Shown here: positions 34,405 to 43,929 of the stretch, in pieces
How the letters are laid out: each line of letters opens with the position of its first letter
Numbering within the stretch: the first letter of the stretch is position 1
NCBI GenBank assembly: GCA_027627225.1
Contig: CM051038.1
Coordinates: forward strand, 44,203,343-44,267,342
DNA from: Congeria kusceri
Lineage: Eukaryota; Mollusca; Bivalvia; Myida; Dreissenidae
Reading direction: 5' to 3'
Length of the DNA stretch: 64,000 nucleotides
Program-made: the position numbers and the translations under genes
Notes under the pieces: model-generated
What the model was told of the DNA's origin: nothing
The model's database searches: none
The model's input: only the letters and a program-made list of their open reading frames with translations

Positions 34405-35260
34405 CTAGTGCCCGCTCATGCCATTTCGTCTGTACTGTCTGAAGTCTTCTATTACGGCATTCACATTATCGTCAATGTCAAATTTAATGCGTTCGTCCGC
34501 AACAGTTTGTCCATACACAGACCCATTGAAATACCAGGCACTCTCGATATCCGGGTGTATGTGGAGTCTGTTGATAAGCCCCTGGTTGGGTTTGGTCACG
34601 TCATCGACCAGTTTGTAGCCGTTGTTCTTCATTGGAGCCCGTTTCCGCATAATGGCAGACATTGCCGTGTTGTTTCTCATTTTGATGAGAACTGGGCGGA
34701 TCTGTCCCCTCTTTGTGGGAATACGGTGCACGGCCATTATGTCAACTGGTTGCAGGTCAACCTCAGTATGGGCCTTCAGGATTCCGGTTACAGTATTTGT
34801 CAGTGAATCTTCATTTTCCTCTCTATTTTCTGGTATATTTAATATTTTTATGTCGTTGTTTCTCGAATACTGTTCATTATAGTTAGCTTTTTTATGGGCA
34901 ATTTTCTCAATTCATATGTTTTGTCTATTTGCTCTTGGAGTGATTTGTTGTTGATGCCACTGTTGTTTTCTAGTTTTTGTATTTTGTCCTTAAGGTTTTT
35001 GTTGTCAAAGTCCAAAGAATCAATTGCATGTCATTAAATTTGTCACTGACTATTTGTTCTATCTTTTTATTCATGTTATGTTCAATTTTTTGCATTAAGC
35101 TGGTGACTGTGTTTGTGATCAACTGTTCAACTTCATCTTTTCGCAGCATGCCGTTGAGATCTTCCCTCAAACTTGAAATACATCAGTCATGGCATGGAGC
35201 TGTACTTGTATGGAATGGAGTTCATCCATGCTTGAATTGCTCTTGTCACTAATATCTGGT
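34405..35260 (-). pseudogene. LINE ORF1-like fragment (coiled coil plus RNA-binding domain)
   Basis: The minus-strand segment 34405-34737 encodes a 110-aa piece with HRIPTKRGQIRPVLIKMRN, VDDVTKPNQGLINRLH and SAWYFNGSVYG, the pattern of L1-type ORF1/Transposase_22 proteins in invertebrates. Upstream on the same strand, 34970-35170 encodes a coiled-coil-like stretch (MQKIEHNMNKKIEQIVSDKF). A frameshift separates them. It is probably ORF1 of the minus-strand LINE whose ORF2 lies at 26000-29440, split by the plus-strand LINE; that link is inference. The overlapping plus-strand 153-aa ORF is a shadow. Confidence 0.7.
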
Positions 35261-35809
35261 CTATATTTCTTGACTGCTGGCTTTGTTTGTGGTTTTATTC
35301 CTGAGAAATTTAGCTTAGGCTGGTTTTTTTGTTGTGTTACTGCTCATTGTTGTGTTACTGCTCATTGTTGTGTTAGGTGTGGTATTTATCTCCAAGTACA
35401 GTTACTTTCCTCTGTGTTAGGTGTGGTATTTATCTCCAAGTACAGTTACTTTCCCCTATTTCCTTCAGGTAATCCAGCAATTATTATGTCACCACTCACA
35501 GATGGTTCTCGCGTGTATGTGACAACACTTGGTTATAATCCTTTCAAGCACAGTAATGTAGGGGTCTTCTCAATAACGTTTCTGAAGATGATCACACAGT
35601 TGACCCATAAATAATCTAAAAATCCTTCGTTATAAATATTTTCAAGTTGCTTTTTAACATATTATTATTCCATAGTATCACTTTGTCACAACATTCAAAG
35701 TATATTCATGCACATGTTGTACCAAAGTTTATCATTACTTTGTCACTATAAACATGTATTTTAATGTTACTGTTGGAGAGCAAAAATGTATCCACACATC
35801 CCTCCAGTG

Positions 35810-36490
35810 GTGACCTTGACCTCTTAATAGGTAATAAAACTTAATATATGGATATTTCATATTGAGACCTCGCTTGGAATTGCGTATGGGGTGGGTGGGG
35901 TCAAGGTCACTGTTACAAAAATTAGAAAAATGGTGTCCCCTCAAAAACTTGAGAACGAATTGAGATATTTAAATGAAACTTCATACATAGATACCTTATA
36001 TCAAGACGTCGCTTGGGTTTGTATATGGGGTGGGTAGGATCAAGGTCACCATTACTAAAAATAGAATAACAGTTTCCGCTCAATAACTTGAGAACACATG
36101 GAGATATTATAATTAAACTTCACACATAGATACCTTATATTGAGACCTCGCTTGGGATTGCGTATAGGGTGAGTGAGATCAAGGTCAAGGTCACTGTTAC
36201 TAAAAATAAAAAAGCGGTTTCTGCTCAATAGCTTGAGAATACATTGAGATATTTAAATGAAACTTCATGCATATATATCTTATATCTAGACCTCGCTTGG
36301 AATTGCATATGGGGTGGATGTGGTCAAAGTCACCGTTACTAAAAATAGTCAGACAAGTTTCTGCTCAATAGCTTGAGAAGGCATTGCGCTATTTTCATGA
36401 AACTTTATATGTAGATACCTAATATCAAGACCTCACTTGGGATTGCCTATGAGGTGGGTGGGGTCAAGGTCAAGGTCACCATTTCTAAAC
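35810..36490. repeat. About 142-bp tandem array, right half
   Basis: Continues the unit of 25490-25998: GAGACCTCGCTTGG, GGGGTGGGTGGGGTCAAGGT, CTGTTACTAAAAAT and CTTGAGAAC with a spacing near 142 bp and about five copies. It is collinear in orientation with the left half, consistent with one array split by insertion. Confidence 0.85.
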
Positions 36491-36909
36491 AAAATTATTT
36501 TTATGCTGACTTTAATGCACTTCATAAAAAAAATTTGGTTTTGGGGGAATTTCCACGTTTCTTGTTTATTTTGGCATGTTGATTATAGATTTAAAAATAT
36601 ATATGGAATAGTTTTGATACCTCAACTCACCACACAGAGAGAGAGGCTTTAAAGATGAATAAGATGCACAAATACCACGAATCTACCTTAATAGTTTTTG
36701 AATTGTTTCTCTTTAGTCGTTGAAACTTAACCCCCAAAAAGCTTCTTTGACGTGCGTATCTTTGTGACAATGGCACTCTTGTTAGAACATACCTTAAAAG
36801 TTGTATATATTAAATTTAAAATATGTTCAAACATGTTTCTATGGTCATGAAGATGTTATAATCTACATGTATTCTTTGGTGTTAATGTCAGGGTTTGTCA
36901 ATACCTTTA

Positions 36910-36942
36910 TGATATGATATGATATGATATGATATAATATGA
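36910..36942. repeat. GATAT pentanucleotide microsatellite
   Basis: About six tandem copies of ATGAT/GATAT. Confidence 0.9.
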
Positions 36943-37004
36943 CTTCAGACTGAATTGAACAAAATGACTTTTATGTGTTTTTACTAATATTTGTAAAAAC
37001 AAAT

Positions 37005-37205
37005 GTGAGCAACTAGTCAATTTACTGTTAAAATACTCTGTTACAGTAGGTTCCCAATATGAAAATGAAAATTATATAATAGTTTTGTAAGTAAACATTT
37101 ACTTTAGCTTATACCACTGCCACAAATAATGTTTTTTATCGACTCATTATTTGTTTTTTCCTGCCTGGTTGGTAGGTTTTGAAAAATCATGTGGACGCTA
37201 AACAA
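37005..37205. repeat. Interspersed repeat, inverted partner at 42335-42535
   Basis: GCAACTAGTCAATTTACTG at the left and TTCCTGCCTGGTTGGTAGGT at the right have reverse-complement counterparts (CAGGCAGGAAAAAGC and AAATTGACTAGTTGC) at 42335-42535. No coding potential. Confidence 0.75.
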
Positions 37206-38304
37206 AGAATCAAATTTGTGTGGCCTAATCCGGGCGACACTTACCGCCTACAGTGGATTTATGTTTAAATATTGATTCAAAGCATCAAAGGGCGTTGTAA
37301 TATAGCTATGAAGAAAGCAATCGATTTCTAGATCTTGTTACAAAGAAGTGTTCATTGACATGTAACAAAAGACGACTAAGTTTAGTCAAGGTCGCAAAAA
37401 TAACCATTTCATATTATAATAACTTTTAAACTGTAGAGTCCCATTGACACGTATAATAAAAAGAACATGTATAAGAAATGAATGAAATAAATATTTACTT
37501 TATTTCAAATACCGACATTATTAAAATAATAATTATGAATGTTTAAAATAAAAGTTTCAGCGATATGCGCACATTGGTTCTATACAAAAACCCACCATAT
37601 GAATGATACCGGCTACGCAGCTGTATCAGCGTCTGCTACTTTGCTATGTTTAGAATGATTCACAGCCTATTTCTGGAAAGTGTTAGAGTAGACGGAGGAG
37701 CAAATTCAATTTTGACTCAGCGACCAGTCAACTTTACAGTGAGCAGCAATTAATTGCATGATATCGTTTTAATACGTTTCGAGAGTGTTGGCGAAAGTTT
37801 AAATAGCTCTTTTACATTTTCTTAAAGTCTATAGATCAATACTATACTCAGTTTGACTCAGCTACGTCAAACAAGTGTTTGTAAACATAAAATATAATAA
37901 CACTCCTTCCACATGCTTCCGTTGCGCGTCTGTGTTTGCCATAGACTTTTAAAACGATGTTTGATTAAGGCCCAGAACACATGTAGGCCTACGGGGACTT
38001 TTGCAATATCCGGTGTATGGGTCCCTACATAGATTTACGAAGAATTGAAATGCATATCTGCACTTTGAAAACCAAAAATAATGTTATAAATGAATACATT
38101 ACACGAATACGTTCAACCGTTCCTGTAGTTGGATAATTCGCCATTGTTATCCAAATGAACATGAAATTATGTTCTTTTATTTTGCATTCGAATTTAACAG
38201 CCTTGCAGAACCATTCAAACGACTGTTTTTTTATTTTTCTGACATCTCGGTTAATAAATATCACTTAAGTAAGAAAAATACTCATGTTTTTTTTTCCATT
38301 CCAG

Positions 38305-38508
38305 GAAATGACGGTTAACGCTCACCAGGCATGCGCAGTGCCTTCAAAGGGAACTTCCGGGTCTGCGTCCCTCAGTGGAGGTTCAATCATGCTCATAATG
38401 TTAGTTCTTCTACATACTAATCATTTCTTCTCGTTCTTCTTCTTCTTTATCTTCTTCTCTTCTTCATTATCATCATTTACATCAGCAGCATCAGCATTAT
38501 TATTATAA
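38305..38508 (+). CDS. MRH/ATG27-like protein, candidate last exon 5a (hydrophobic tail)
   Basis: The acceptor TTTTTTTTTCCATTCCAG|G enters in phase 0, matching exon 4. It encodes residues 157-223: EMTVNAHQACAVP completes the MRH-like domain with its last Cys, then GTSGSASLSGGSIMLIMLVL begins a hydrophobic segment. L-S-x-G-S-I-x-L-I resembles the membrane entry of M6P-receptor-like proteins. The final about 27 residues are Phe/Ser-rich and encoded by a TTC/TCA microsatellite up to a TAA. Either the tail is a genuine membrane or GPI-type anchor, or a donor I could not identify (GGAG|gttcaa at 38379 is possible) skips it. Confidence 0.6.
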   Translation, partial: EMTVNAHQACAVPSKGTSGSASLSGGSIMLIMLVLLHTNHFFSFFFFFIFFSSSLSSFTSAASALLL

Positions 38509-38518
38509 TAATCGTCTT

Positions 38519-38608
<90 letters not shown>

Positions 38609-38830
38609 GCCATCGCCATCGCCATCGTCATCATCATCATCATCATCGTCGTCGTCGTCGTCATCATCATCATCATCATCAACAACATCATCATCATTAT
38701 CATTATCAGCAGCATCACTATCATCAGCATCATTATCATCACAATGATCATCATCATCACAATGATCATTATCATCATTATCATCATCACTTATCATCAT
38801 CATTAAACATTGCAGCAGCAGCAGCTGTAG
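38410..38830. repeat. TTC then TCA/CAT trinucleotide microsatellite
   Basis: TTC-rich from 38410, then an almost pure CAT/TCA tract from 38519 to about 38800 with CGC, CGT and CAG variants. Both minus-strand ORFs across it (poly-Asp and poly-Met) are artefacts. The TTC part overlaps the end of candidate exon 5a. Confidence 0.95.
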
Positions 38831-39545
38831 CAGCAGAACTACAACTGTACCACCACCATCAATGACGTTTTACTTTGTGCGATACTATGATTCCAGTCTC
38901 TGTATATGATATTGTAGTACAGACGGATTTTATTAAATTTAGTGTATTTTATCCATTGTGTTGCTATTTTAAGATTTGTATTCTGTTCGGAGCTGTTCGT
39001 ATATGTGTCCCTGAGGATTTCGCGCCAGTTTTGTTTATCCGAGCGTTTCTATTGGATTCTTGGTAGAATGTTTGGTTGTTCAAGGCTCATTTGCCATTTC
39101 TTTACAAGGACCCACCTGCTCAAAACTGTAACGGCCAATTAAGCTTACAGCCTGTCGCTTTATATGCAAATGACATATAACAAGCAACTTTATTATCGAA
39201 CATTTGAAATAATTTGAGCATTGGAATTTATTCAGAATAAACACACAGTTTAAAATCGTTTGGTTTGATTTACATGAATAAATTCATCCAAATGTTACCG
39301 GCGTTTAGATTAATTGGCCGTTGACGTTTTGAGCAACTGAGCCCAGATCTGTAACAATATCATGTCTCTGTCCAAACGTCTTGATTTACGTGCAGATTCT
39401 TCTCCGTACTTTTCACGTATATTCTGGCGGGCGTGGCGTTCAATCGGGTTCGAAACCAGTCTGGCATGAATTTGATACCAAACCAAAGTTTCTGGACCGA
39501 CCTGCCTGCTCTTATAAAGGTGATACAAACGACACATATACCATC
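38831..39545. other. Stretch with no gene recognised
   Basis: Between the microsatellite and the hAT-like element. Short ORFs on both strands lack domain signal. The phrase TTGGCCGTTGACGTTTTGAG near 39313 partly mirrors CAAAACTGTAACGGCCAATT near 39121, bounding a possible inverted-repeat element of about 210 bp. Confidence 0.4.
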
Positions 39546-40026
39546 CAGGGGCGTAACTAGGCATACTACTATATTTTTCCCTCTACAAAAATGACACGAT
39601 CTGATTGGCTAAGAGCGGTCACATGACCACGAGGTATTTTCCACACCAGGAGTAATATTTCAATACTCCATAGAAGCCAAATGACGCAGTCCAATGACCT
39701 CATTTTGTTCATTTTCATGACGTCATTGTATGTATTTTGTGGGGGGGGGGGGGTTAAGTTTTTCTTTCGTTAATTTTTTAAGTGATATCAATTAAAAGAA
39801 ACCAGTGAAGATATATTCGTTACACTGTTAGTAACTCAGCTACTAACAGTGTAACTAATAATACCTCCTTGTGTATAAATCGAAACGCTGTTAAGTTCTA
39901 CAAAGTTAAAAATGTGCTTTAAAAACGGCATATGGTTTGTTAATAAAGGTTTATGACATTCAGATAAAAATCCCTTTAGCGTGAACCCAAATTTTTGGTG
40001 CTCAAATTCGGCATAGGTACGCCCCT
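39546..40026. mobile_element. hAT-like MITE with CAGGGGCGTA TIRs
   Basis: The left end CAGGGGCGTAACTAGGCAT and right end ATAGGTACGCCCCTG are inverted repeats typical of hAT-class ends. Inside is a perfect 15-bp stem (GTTACACTGTTAGTA, 39819-39833; partner 39841-39855) with a 7-base loop, and a G homopolymer near 39742. I could not define a clean target duplication. Confidence 0.7.
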
Positions 40027-40133
40027 GTCATACATGTACATAAAATGCAAGCATGTTTTTTTTAGTACAATGTAACCATAAATTTACACTCTTTAGAATA
40101 TGTTGACCCATTTTAAAAATCTCTTGCACACCC

Positions 40134-40430
40134 AGCCGGGCCGGCTAGCTCAGTTGGTAGAGCGCTGGACTATAAACCCGAGGATCGGGGGTTCGATTCC
40201 CAGCCCGGCCACATAACTTGTGTGGGGATTGGTCATGAAATTATTTCTACGGCCATTCTCCCTCTGCCTCTGATTCAAGTAGGGCAGTTGTCAGTTACTG
40301 GCATAAGTATGTGCACTTAGTACTGGTAAACCAGCTTACCCAGGAAAAGTGTGAGTAGGTTAACTGACCGCCGTTATATGACTGAAATACTGTTGAATAC
40401 GGCGAAAAATCAAAACAAAACAAAACAAAA
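40134..40430 (+). mobile_element. tRNA-derived SINE with 12-bp target duplication
   Basis: The tRNA-like head has GGCTAGCTCAGTTGGTAGAG and GGGGTTCGATTCCC, followed by a body with ATTTCTACGGCCATTCTCCC and GACTGAAATACTGTTGAA and a CAAAA tail. The insertion is bracketed by TCTTGCACACCC at 40122-40133 and again at 40431-40442, an exact 12-bp duplication expected from target-primed reverse transcription. It is of the same family as 13423-13698 but appears younger because the duplication is intact. Confidence 0.95.
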
Positions 40431-40644
40431 TCTTGCACACCCGTTTTTTCCAATATTCCCCTCTGTAGTTGGCTCGGAAAGTAGTCTCAACACATGCACG
40501 TGGCTTTAGTCACATGATCATCATATTCAAACGCACCGCCCAATACCACTCTGTCCATTTTGTTTATATCTGCGAACTGATTCCATTTGCGTAAATGGAC
40601 ATGAAAATAGTTCCAATTGAATACGAATCAAAATTATTAATTTT

Positions 40645-40778
40645 TTCTTCTAAAAATAAATCCACTGTAGGCGGAAAGTGTCGTCCTGGATAAGCCTGTG
40701 CAAACTGCACGGGCTAATCCGGGACGACACTTTACTAACATGCATTAATTAAGCCCGGTTTTCCCACGACACGCCTCA
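40645..40778. mobile_element. Foldback MITE (GAGGCGTGTCGTGGG family), half copy
   Basis: Only the right half is present: CCACTGTAGGCGGAAAGTGT, a central palindrome and an end reading TTTTCCCACGACACGCCTCA. It ends 49 bases before candidate exon 5b. Confidence 0.85.
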
Positions 40779-40826
40779 GATTTACTTTTCATGTAATTCC
40801 TGATTCTTCTGCTGTTTGTTTTGCAG

Positions 40827-40892
40827 GATGGCTGGTCACTGACCATGGTTGTCGTCTGCCGACGGAAATACGGATACGTCTCGGCCAAATAG
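40827..40892 (+). CDS. MRH/ATG27-like protein, candidate last exon 5b (short soluble tail)
   Basis: The acceptor GCTGTTTGTTTTGCAG|G is strong. In phase 0, as required after exon 4, it reads DGWSLTMVVVCRRKYGYVSA-K then TAG. This supplies a terminal Cys after a short beta-like stretch, as exon 5a does (MTVNAHQAC), but ends in a basic tail without a membrane segment. It is followed by about 740 bases without repeats and an AATAAA at 41631, as expected of a 3' UTR. Whether it is an alternative to exon 5a or spliced after it in another phase cannot be settled without RNA data. Confidence 0.55.
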   Translation, partial: DGWSLTMVVVCRRKYGYVSAK

Positions 40893-41630
40893 GTTACACA
40901 CCAGTAAATCTCCTATGACCTCAGAGTGAACCAGCATACCTCTTGGCTTTGTTCGTCGCTTTCATTTATCTCAGATTTTGCAAGTCTGATCTGTTTGGAA
41001 AGACAATTATGTTACTTTAAAACAAGCACTTCACTTGAAAGTAGTCACCTCTAAGTAACAGAGTATGAACGTGAGAATTCGACAAGGGTTGATTCACCAG
41101 CAATATAAACAAACTCACGAACATTCACATTTCAAGTAATTATGTGTCGGAAATACATGTGACAATTCAAGATTCCCAGTAGACACACCGATTAATGGAA
41201 ATAACCATTTAAACAACAACCATCATGCGAACTGTCTCATTTTACAAAAGAGGAATAGAACTATTTAACATAATGCATACGTTCGTAAACCACGGAGGGT
41301 TATACGATTATTTACTGGTTTCTAACCTGGTAAGAACATTGTTCTATTACAAAATGTTATCATTGTTACCGAATCATTCAAAAATGTGATAAACAGTGTG
41401 AACGATTTTTCTTTTTTGTTATCTCTGTTGTTTGTTGTTGTTTTGTTGTTGAGTGTTGACGAGTGTTGTTTTATTGTTACTGTCGTTGTGGGTGTGTTGT
41501 AGATTGTTGGTTGCGCGAAAGAAAGTCACCAATAGAAAATGTATACGAGTTTGTAATGTTATCTAAATGTGAGCGTTGATATTTATGTCTGAGAACTGTC
41601 AATGTGTGCCTTCGGTTGTATATGGCTGTT

Positions 41631-41636
41631 AATAAA
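41631..41636 (+). promoter_or_regulatory. Candidate polyadenylation signal of the MRH-like gene
   Basis: AATAAA about 740 bases after the exon 5b stop, preceded by repeat-poor sequence and followed by a T-rich region. It is the best candidate 3' end of the plus-strand gene. Confidence 0.5.
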
Positions 41637-41955
41637 ATGTATAAATGTAACTTGATTTTGTTTTGCAGTTAATGTAAATAATTAAAAAGTTGATTCGTTC
41701 GTTTGAACTATATATTGTTGGAGGTCTTTACTTTACTAAAAACTATTTATAAAAACGAAATCATTTAACTTCAAATGCCAGTAAGAAACTGTGTTAAATA
41801 TTTCACGCGGTCCAGCTAGAAAACGTGTATTCTTATACAATACAATATCATACCAACGGTTACCAACTGTCTGTGATATATTGTTTCTTTACCATATCGA
41901 AGGAACTTACTCAGCTGCCCTTAGATCGATAGTTTAACTCCTCATAAATGGCCTT

Positions 41956-42256
41956 GTAGGATCATATTTTTCACAAATCATATTTTTCACACACCTGTGA
42001 AGAATATGATCTCATTTGTCATATTTTGAAGTGCGAAGAATATGATTGGCCAAAAACGGGATATACGTGAGGATCATAGAATAATATGATTTCATTGCAT
42101 ATCAAGAACTTGATGCGATCACAAACTTTACAGAAAAAGTGAAGAATAAGACTGTGAAGTGTGAAAAATAAGATTTCATTTCTCACACCTGTGAGGAATG
42201 AGATCCTATTTTTCACCGAATGGGAAAAATATTAATTGTGAAAGATATTGTCCTAC
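41956..42256. mobile_element. hAT-like MITE (GTAGGATCATATTTTTCAC family), copy 1
   Basis: The left end GTAGGATCATATTTTTCACA and right end GTGAAAGATATTGTCCTAC are inverted repeats. Flanks ATGGCCTT and ATGGCCTC give an 8-bp duplication with one mismatch. No ORF of note. Related copies are at 48737-49051 and 49165-49470. Confidence 0.85.
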
Positions 42257-42334
42257 ATGGCCTCAATTAGGCGGTCACGTTATTCCGAATAGATTGTATG
42301 ACCTTAGTCCTTAAAAAGATTCTATGTTTAGCGT

Positions 42335-42535
42335 CCCCATGGTTTTTCAAAACCTACCAACCAGGCAGGAAAAAGCAAGCAACAAGTTGATAAAAAACAT
42401 TTTTCTTTCGCAACTTATTAAAGACAGTGGTACAAGCTAAAGCAAATGTTTACTTGCAAAACTGTGATATATCATCTTCATATTGGGAGCCTACTGTAGC
42501 ATAGTATTTTAACTGGTAAATTGACTAGTTGCACA
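42335..42535. repeat. Interspersed repeat, inverted partner of 37005-37205
   Basis: Reads CAAAACCTACCAACCAGGCA at the left and AAATTGACTAGTTGCA at the right, the reverse complement of 37005-37205 with moderate divergence. A third, shorter relative (AAAACCTACCAGCCGAGGAA) is at about 42657. Confidence 0.75.
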
Positions 42536-43664
42536 CTACGTTTTTTCAAATATTATTAAAAACGCCTATTAAAACGTCCATTTTTATCCAACTTTTTACG
42601 CTTTCCAACTCGATTTTTCACATTTTCAATTTTTTTTTTTTTCGTTCAGGCTTCCGAAAACCTACCAGCCGAGGAAGCTAAACAGAATCAAATTGGTATG
42701 GCCTTATCATAAAGATCTAAATATGATATGAATCCTAACGAGTAATGCATACAAGCAAACTATGTGTATAAAGAATAGCAGTGGACATTTTTAAGAATTT
42801 ATACGCCGCATATACCGCTACATTTGTCAATATTGAATCGTAGAACCCGTAAAAAAGTAATAAAATTATACGCCAACACCCCCACCTCCATTTATCGTGT
42901 ATGAATGTTTTTCTTTTTATTTCTGTATAATTTATCAACCTGTCTACATTCAAAATAAACCATAATATAAATAATAGTAACTTTATAAGACTGTATTCGA
43001 GTGATAATATACGTTTTCCACGTAACAGATTTTCGATATAAAGAAAGATAACTCCAGTATATTTCGATCTCATAGCTTCTCATAATCACCTCACTTACCT
43101 CGCCAAGGCTCGAGGTTCAGGTTTTCTAAGCCGCGGTGAATAAACCTATATTTATTCGATACTTACCTGGTATTCTGTGTATTTATGTATATGGGAAACT
43201 AATTTTTTTGCTACATGGAAAAATTGTGTTTGCTAAATGCATACATCATGTGAATATATTTTCTACATGGGAAAAAGTATGTATACCGCATAGGTAAAAC
43301 TACATAGGAAATATGCGATAATTACATTTTTGAGATGAAAAAGTTTTGTACATTGGAAAAAGATGTTTTATACATTGGAAACTAACGCAAGGAGAAATTA
43401 CGTTTGCTTCATGGGAAGAGAATAGTTACGTGGAAAATGTATATTTGCTACTTGGGAAAATTAGATACGCTACCTCCGATCTTACATTAATAGGGCCATT
43501 ACTAACTTTCAATGCAGACACTGCGAAAGTATACTTTGACCTAACAGCATGGATGCATCACAACTCACAACGGCGAAAACGGCATACCCCCCCCCCCCAA
43601 CACACACACCTCTTTAAAACTGTCTAACATTCGATTTGTACACCTCATAGTATCTGAAAACATA
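42536..43664. other. Stretch with a degenerate CTACATGGGAAA repeat, no gene
   Basis: AT-rich sequence. At about 43200-43460 a degenerate motif (CTACATGGGAAAA, with spacing near 25-60 bp) recurs at least six times. Poly-C occurs near 43587. ORFs here are unsupported. Confidence 0.5.
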
Positions 43665-43929
43665 TGAGGCGTGTCGTGGGAAAACCGGGCTTAATGCATG
43701 CGCGTTAAGTGTCGTCCCAGATTAGCCTGTGCAATCCGCACAGGCTAATCCTGGACGGCACTTTCCGCCTACAGTGGATTCATGTTTAGAAGAGACTTCC
43801 GAGAAAAACAGAAAATACCATTAAAGCGGAAAGTGCCGTTCTGGATTAGCCTGTGCGGACCTCACAGGCTAATCTGGGACGACACTTTACGCACATGCAT
43901 TAAGCCCGGTTTGCCTACGACACGCCTCA
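43665..43929. mobile_element. Foldback MITE (GAGGCGTGTCGTGGG family), intact copy
   Basis: The ends TGAGGCGTGTCGTGGGAAAA and CGACACGCCTCA are bracketed by ATATG on both sides. The internal halves repeat GCCTGTGCAATCCGCACAGG-type palindromes and mirror each other, so the element is almost wholly self-complementary. The 65-codon ORF inside is an artefact. Confidence 0.9.

Larger units (their letters stand above)
21154..38304. other. Intron 4 (about 17 kb), repeat-filled
   Basis: Runs from the gtgaga donor of exon 4 to the CCATTCCAG acceptor at 38304. It contains a long TIR element, a TTAA-type MITE, a 36-bp minisatellite, two AAGGTCA-rich arrays, minus- and plus-strand LINE relics, and microsatellites. 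If exon 40827 is used instead of 38305, the intron extends to 40826. No other gene was found inside. Confidence 0.6.
36491..38304. other. 3' part of intron 4, no gene
   Basis: Contains a GATAT microsatellite (36910-36942), an interspersed repeat (37005-37205) found inverted at 42335-42535, a small remnant of the GAGGCGTG MITE (about 37215-37262) and AT-rich sequence. The minus-strand 79-codon ORF at 38025 has no support. Confidence 0.6.

Noticed and set aside
34345..35614. Plus-strand ORFs of up to 153 codons
   Set aside because: They are antisense shadows of the LINE ORF1-like protein on the minus strand or lie in low-complexity T/G-rich sequence.
38477..38803. Minus-strand ORFs encoding poly-Asp and poly-Met proteins
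   Set aside because: They are frames of a CAT/TCA microsatellite and carry no other sequence.
43159..43170. U1 snRNA 5' end (ATACTTACCTGG)
   Set aside because: Only 12 bases match; what follows is not U1 and no stem-loops are evident.
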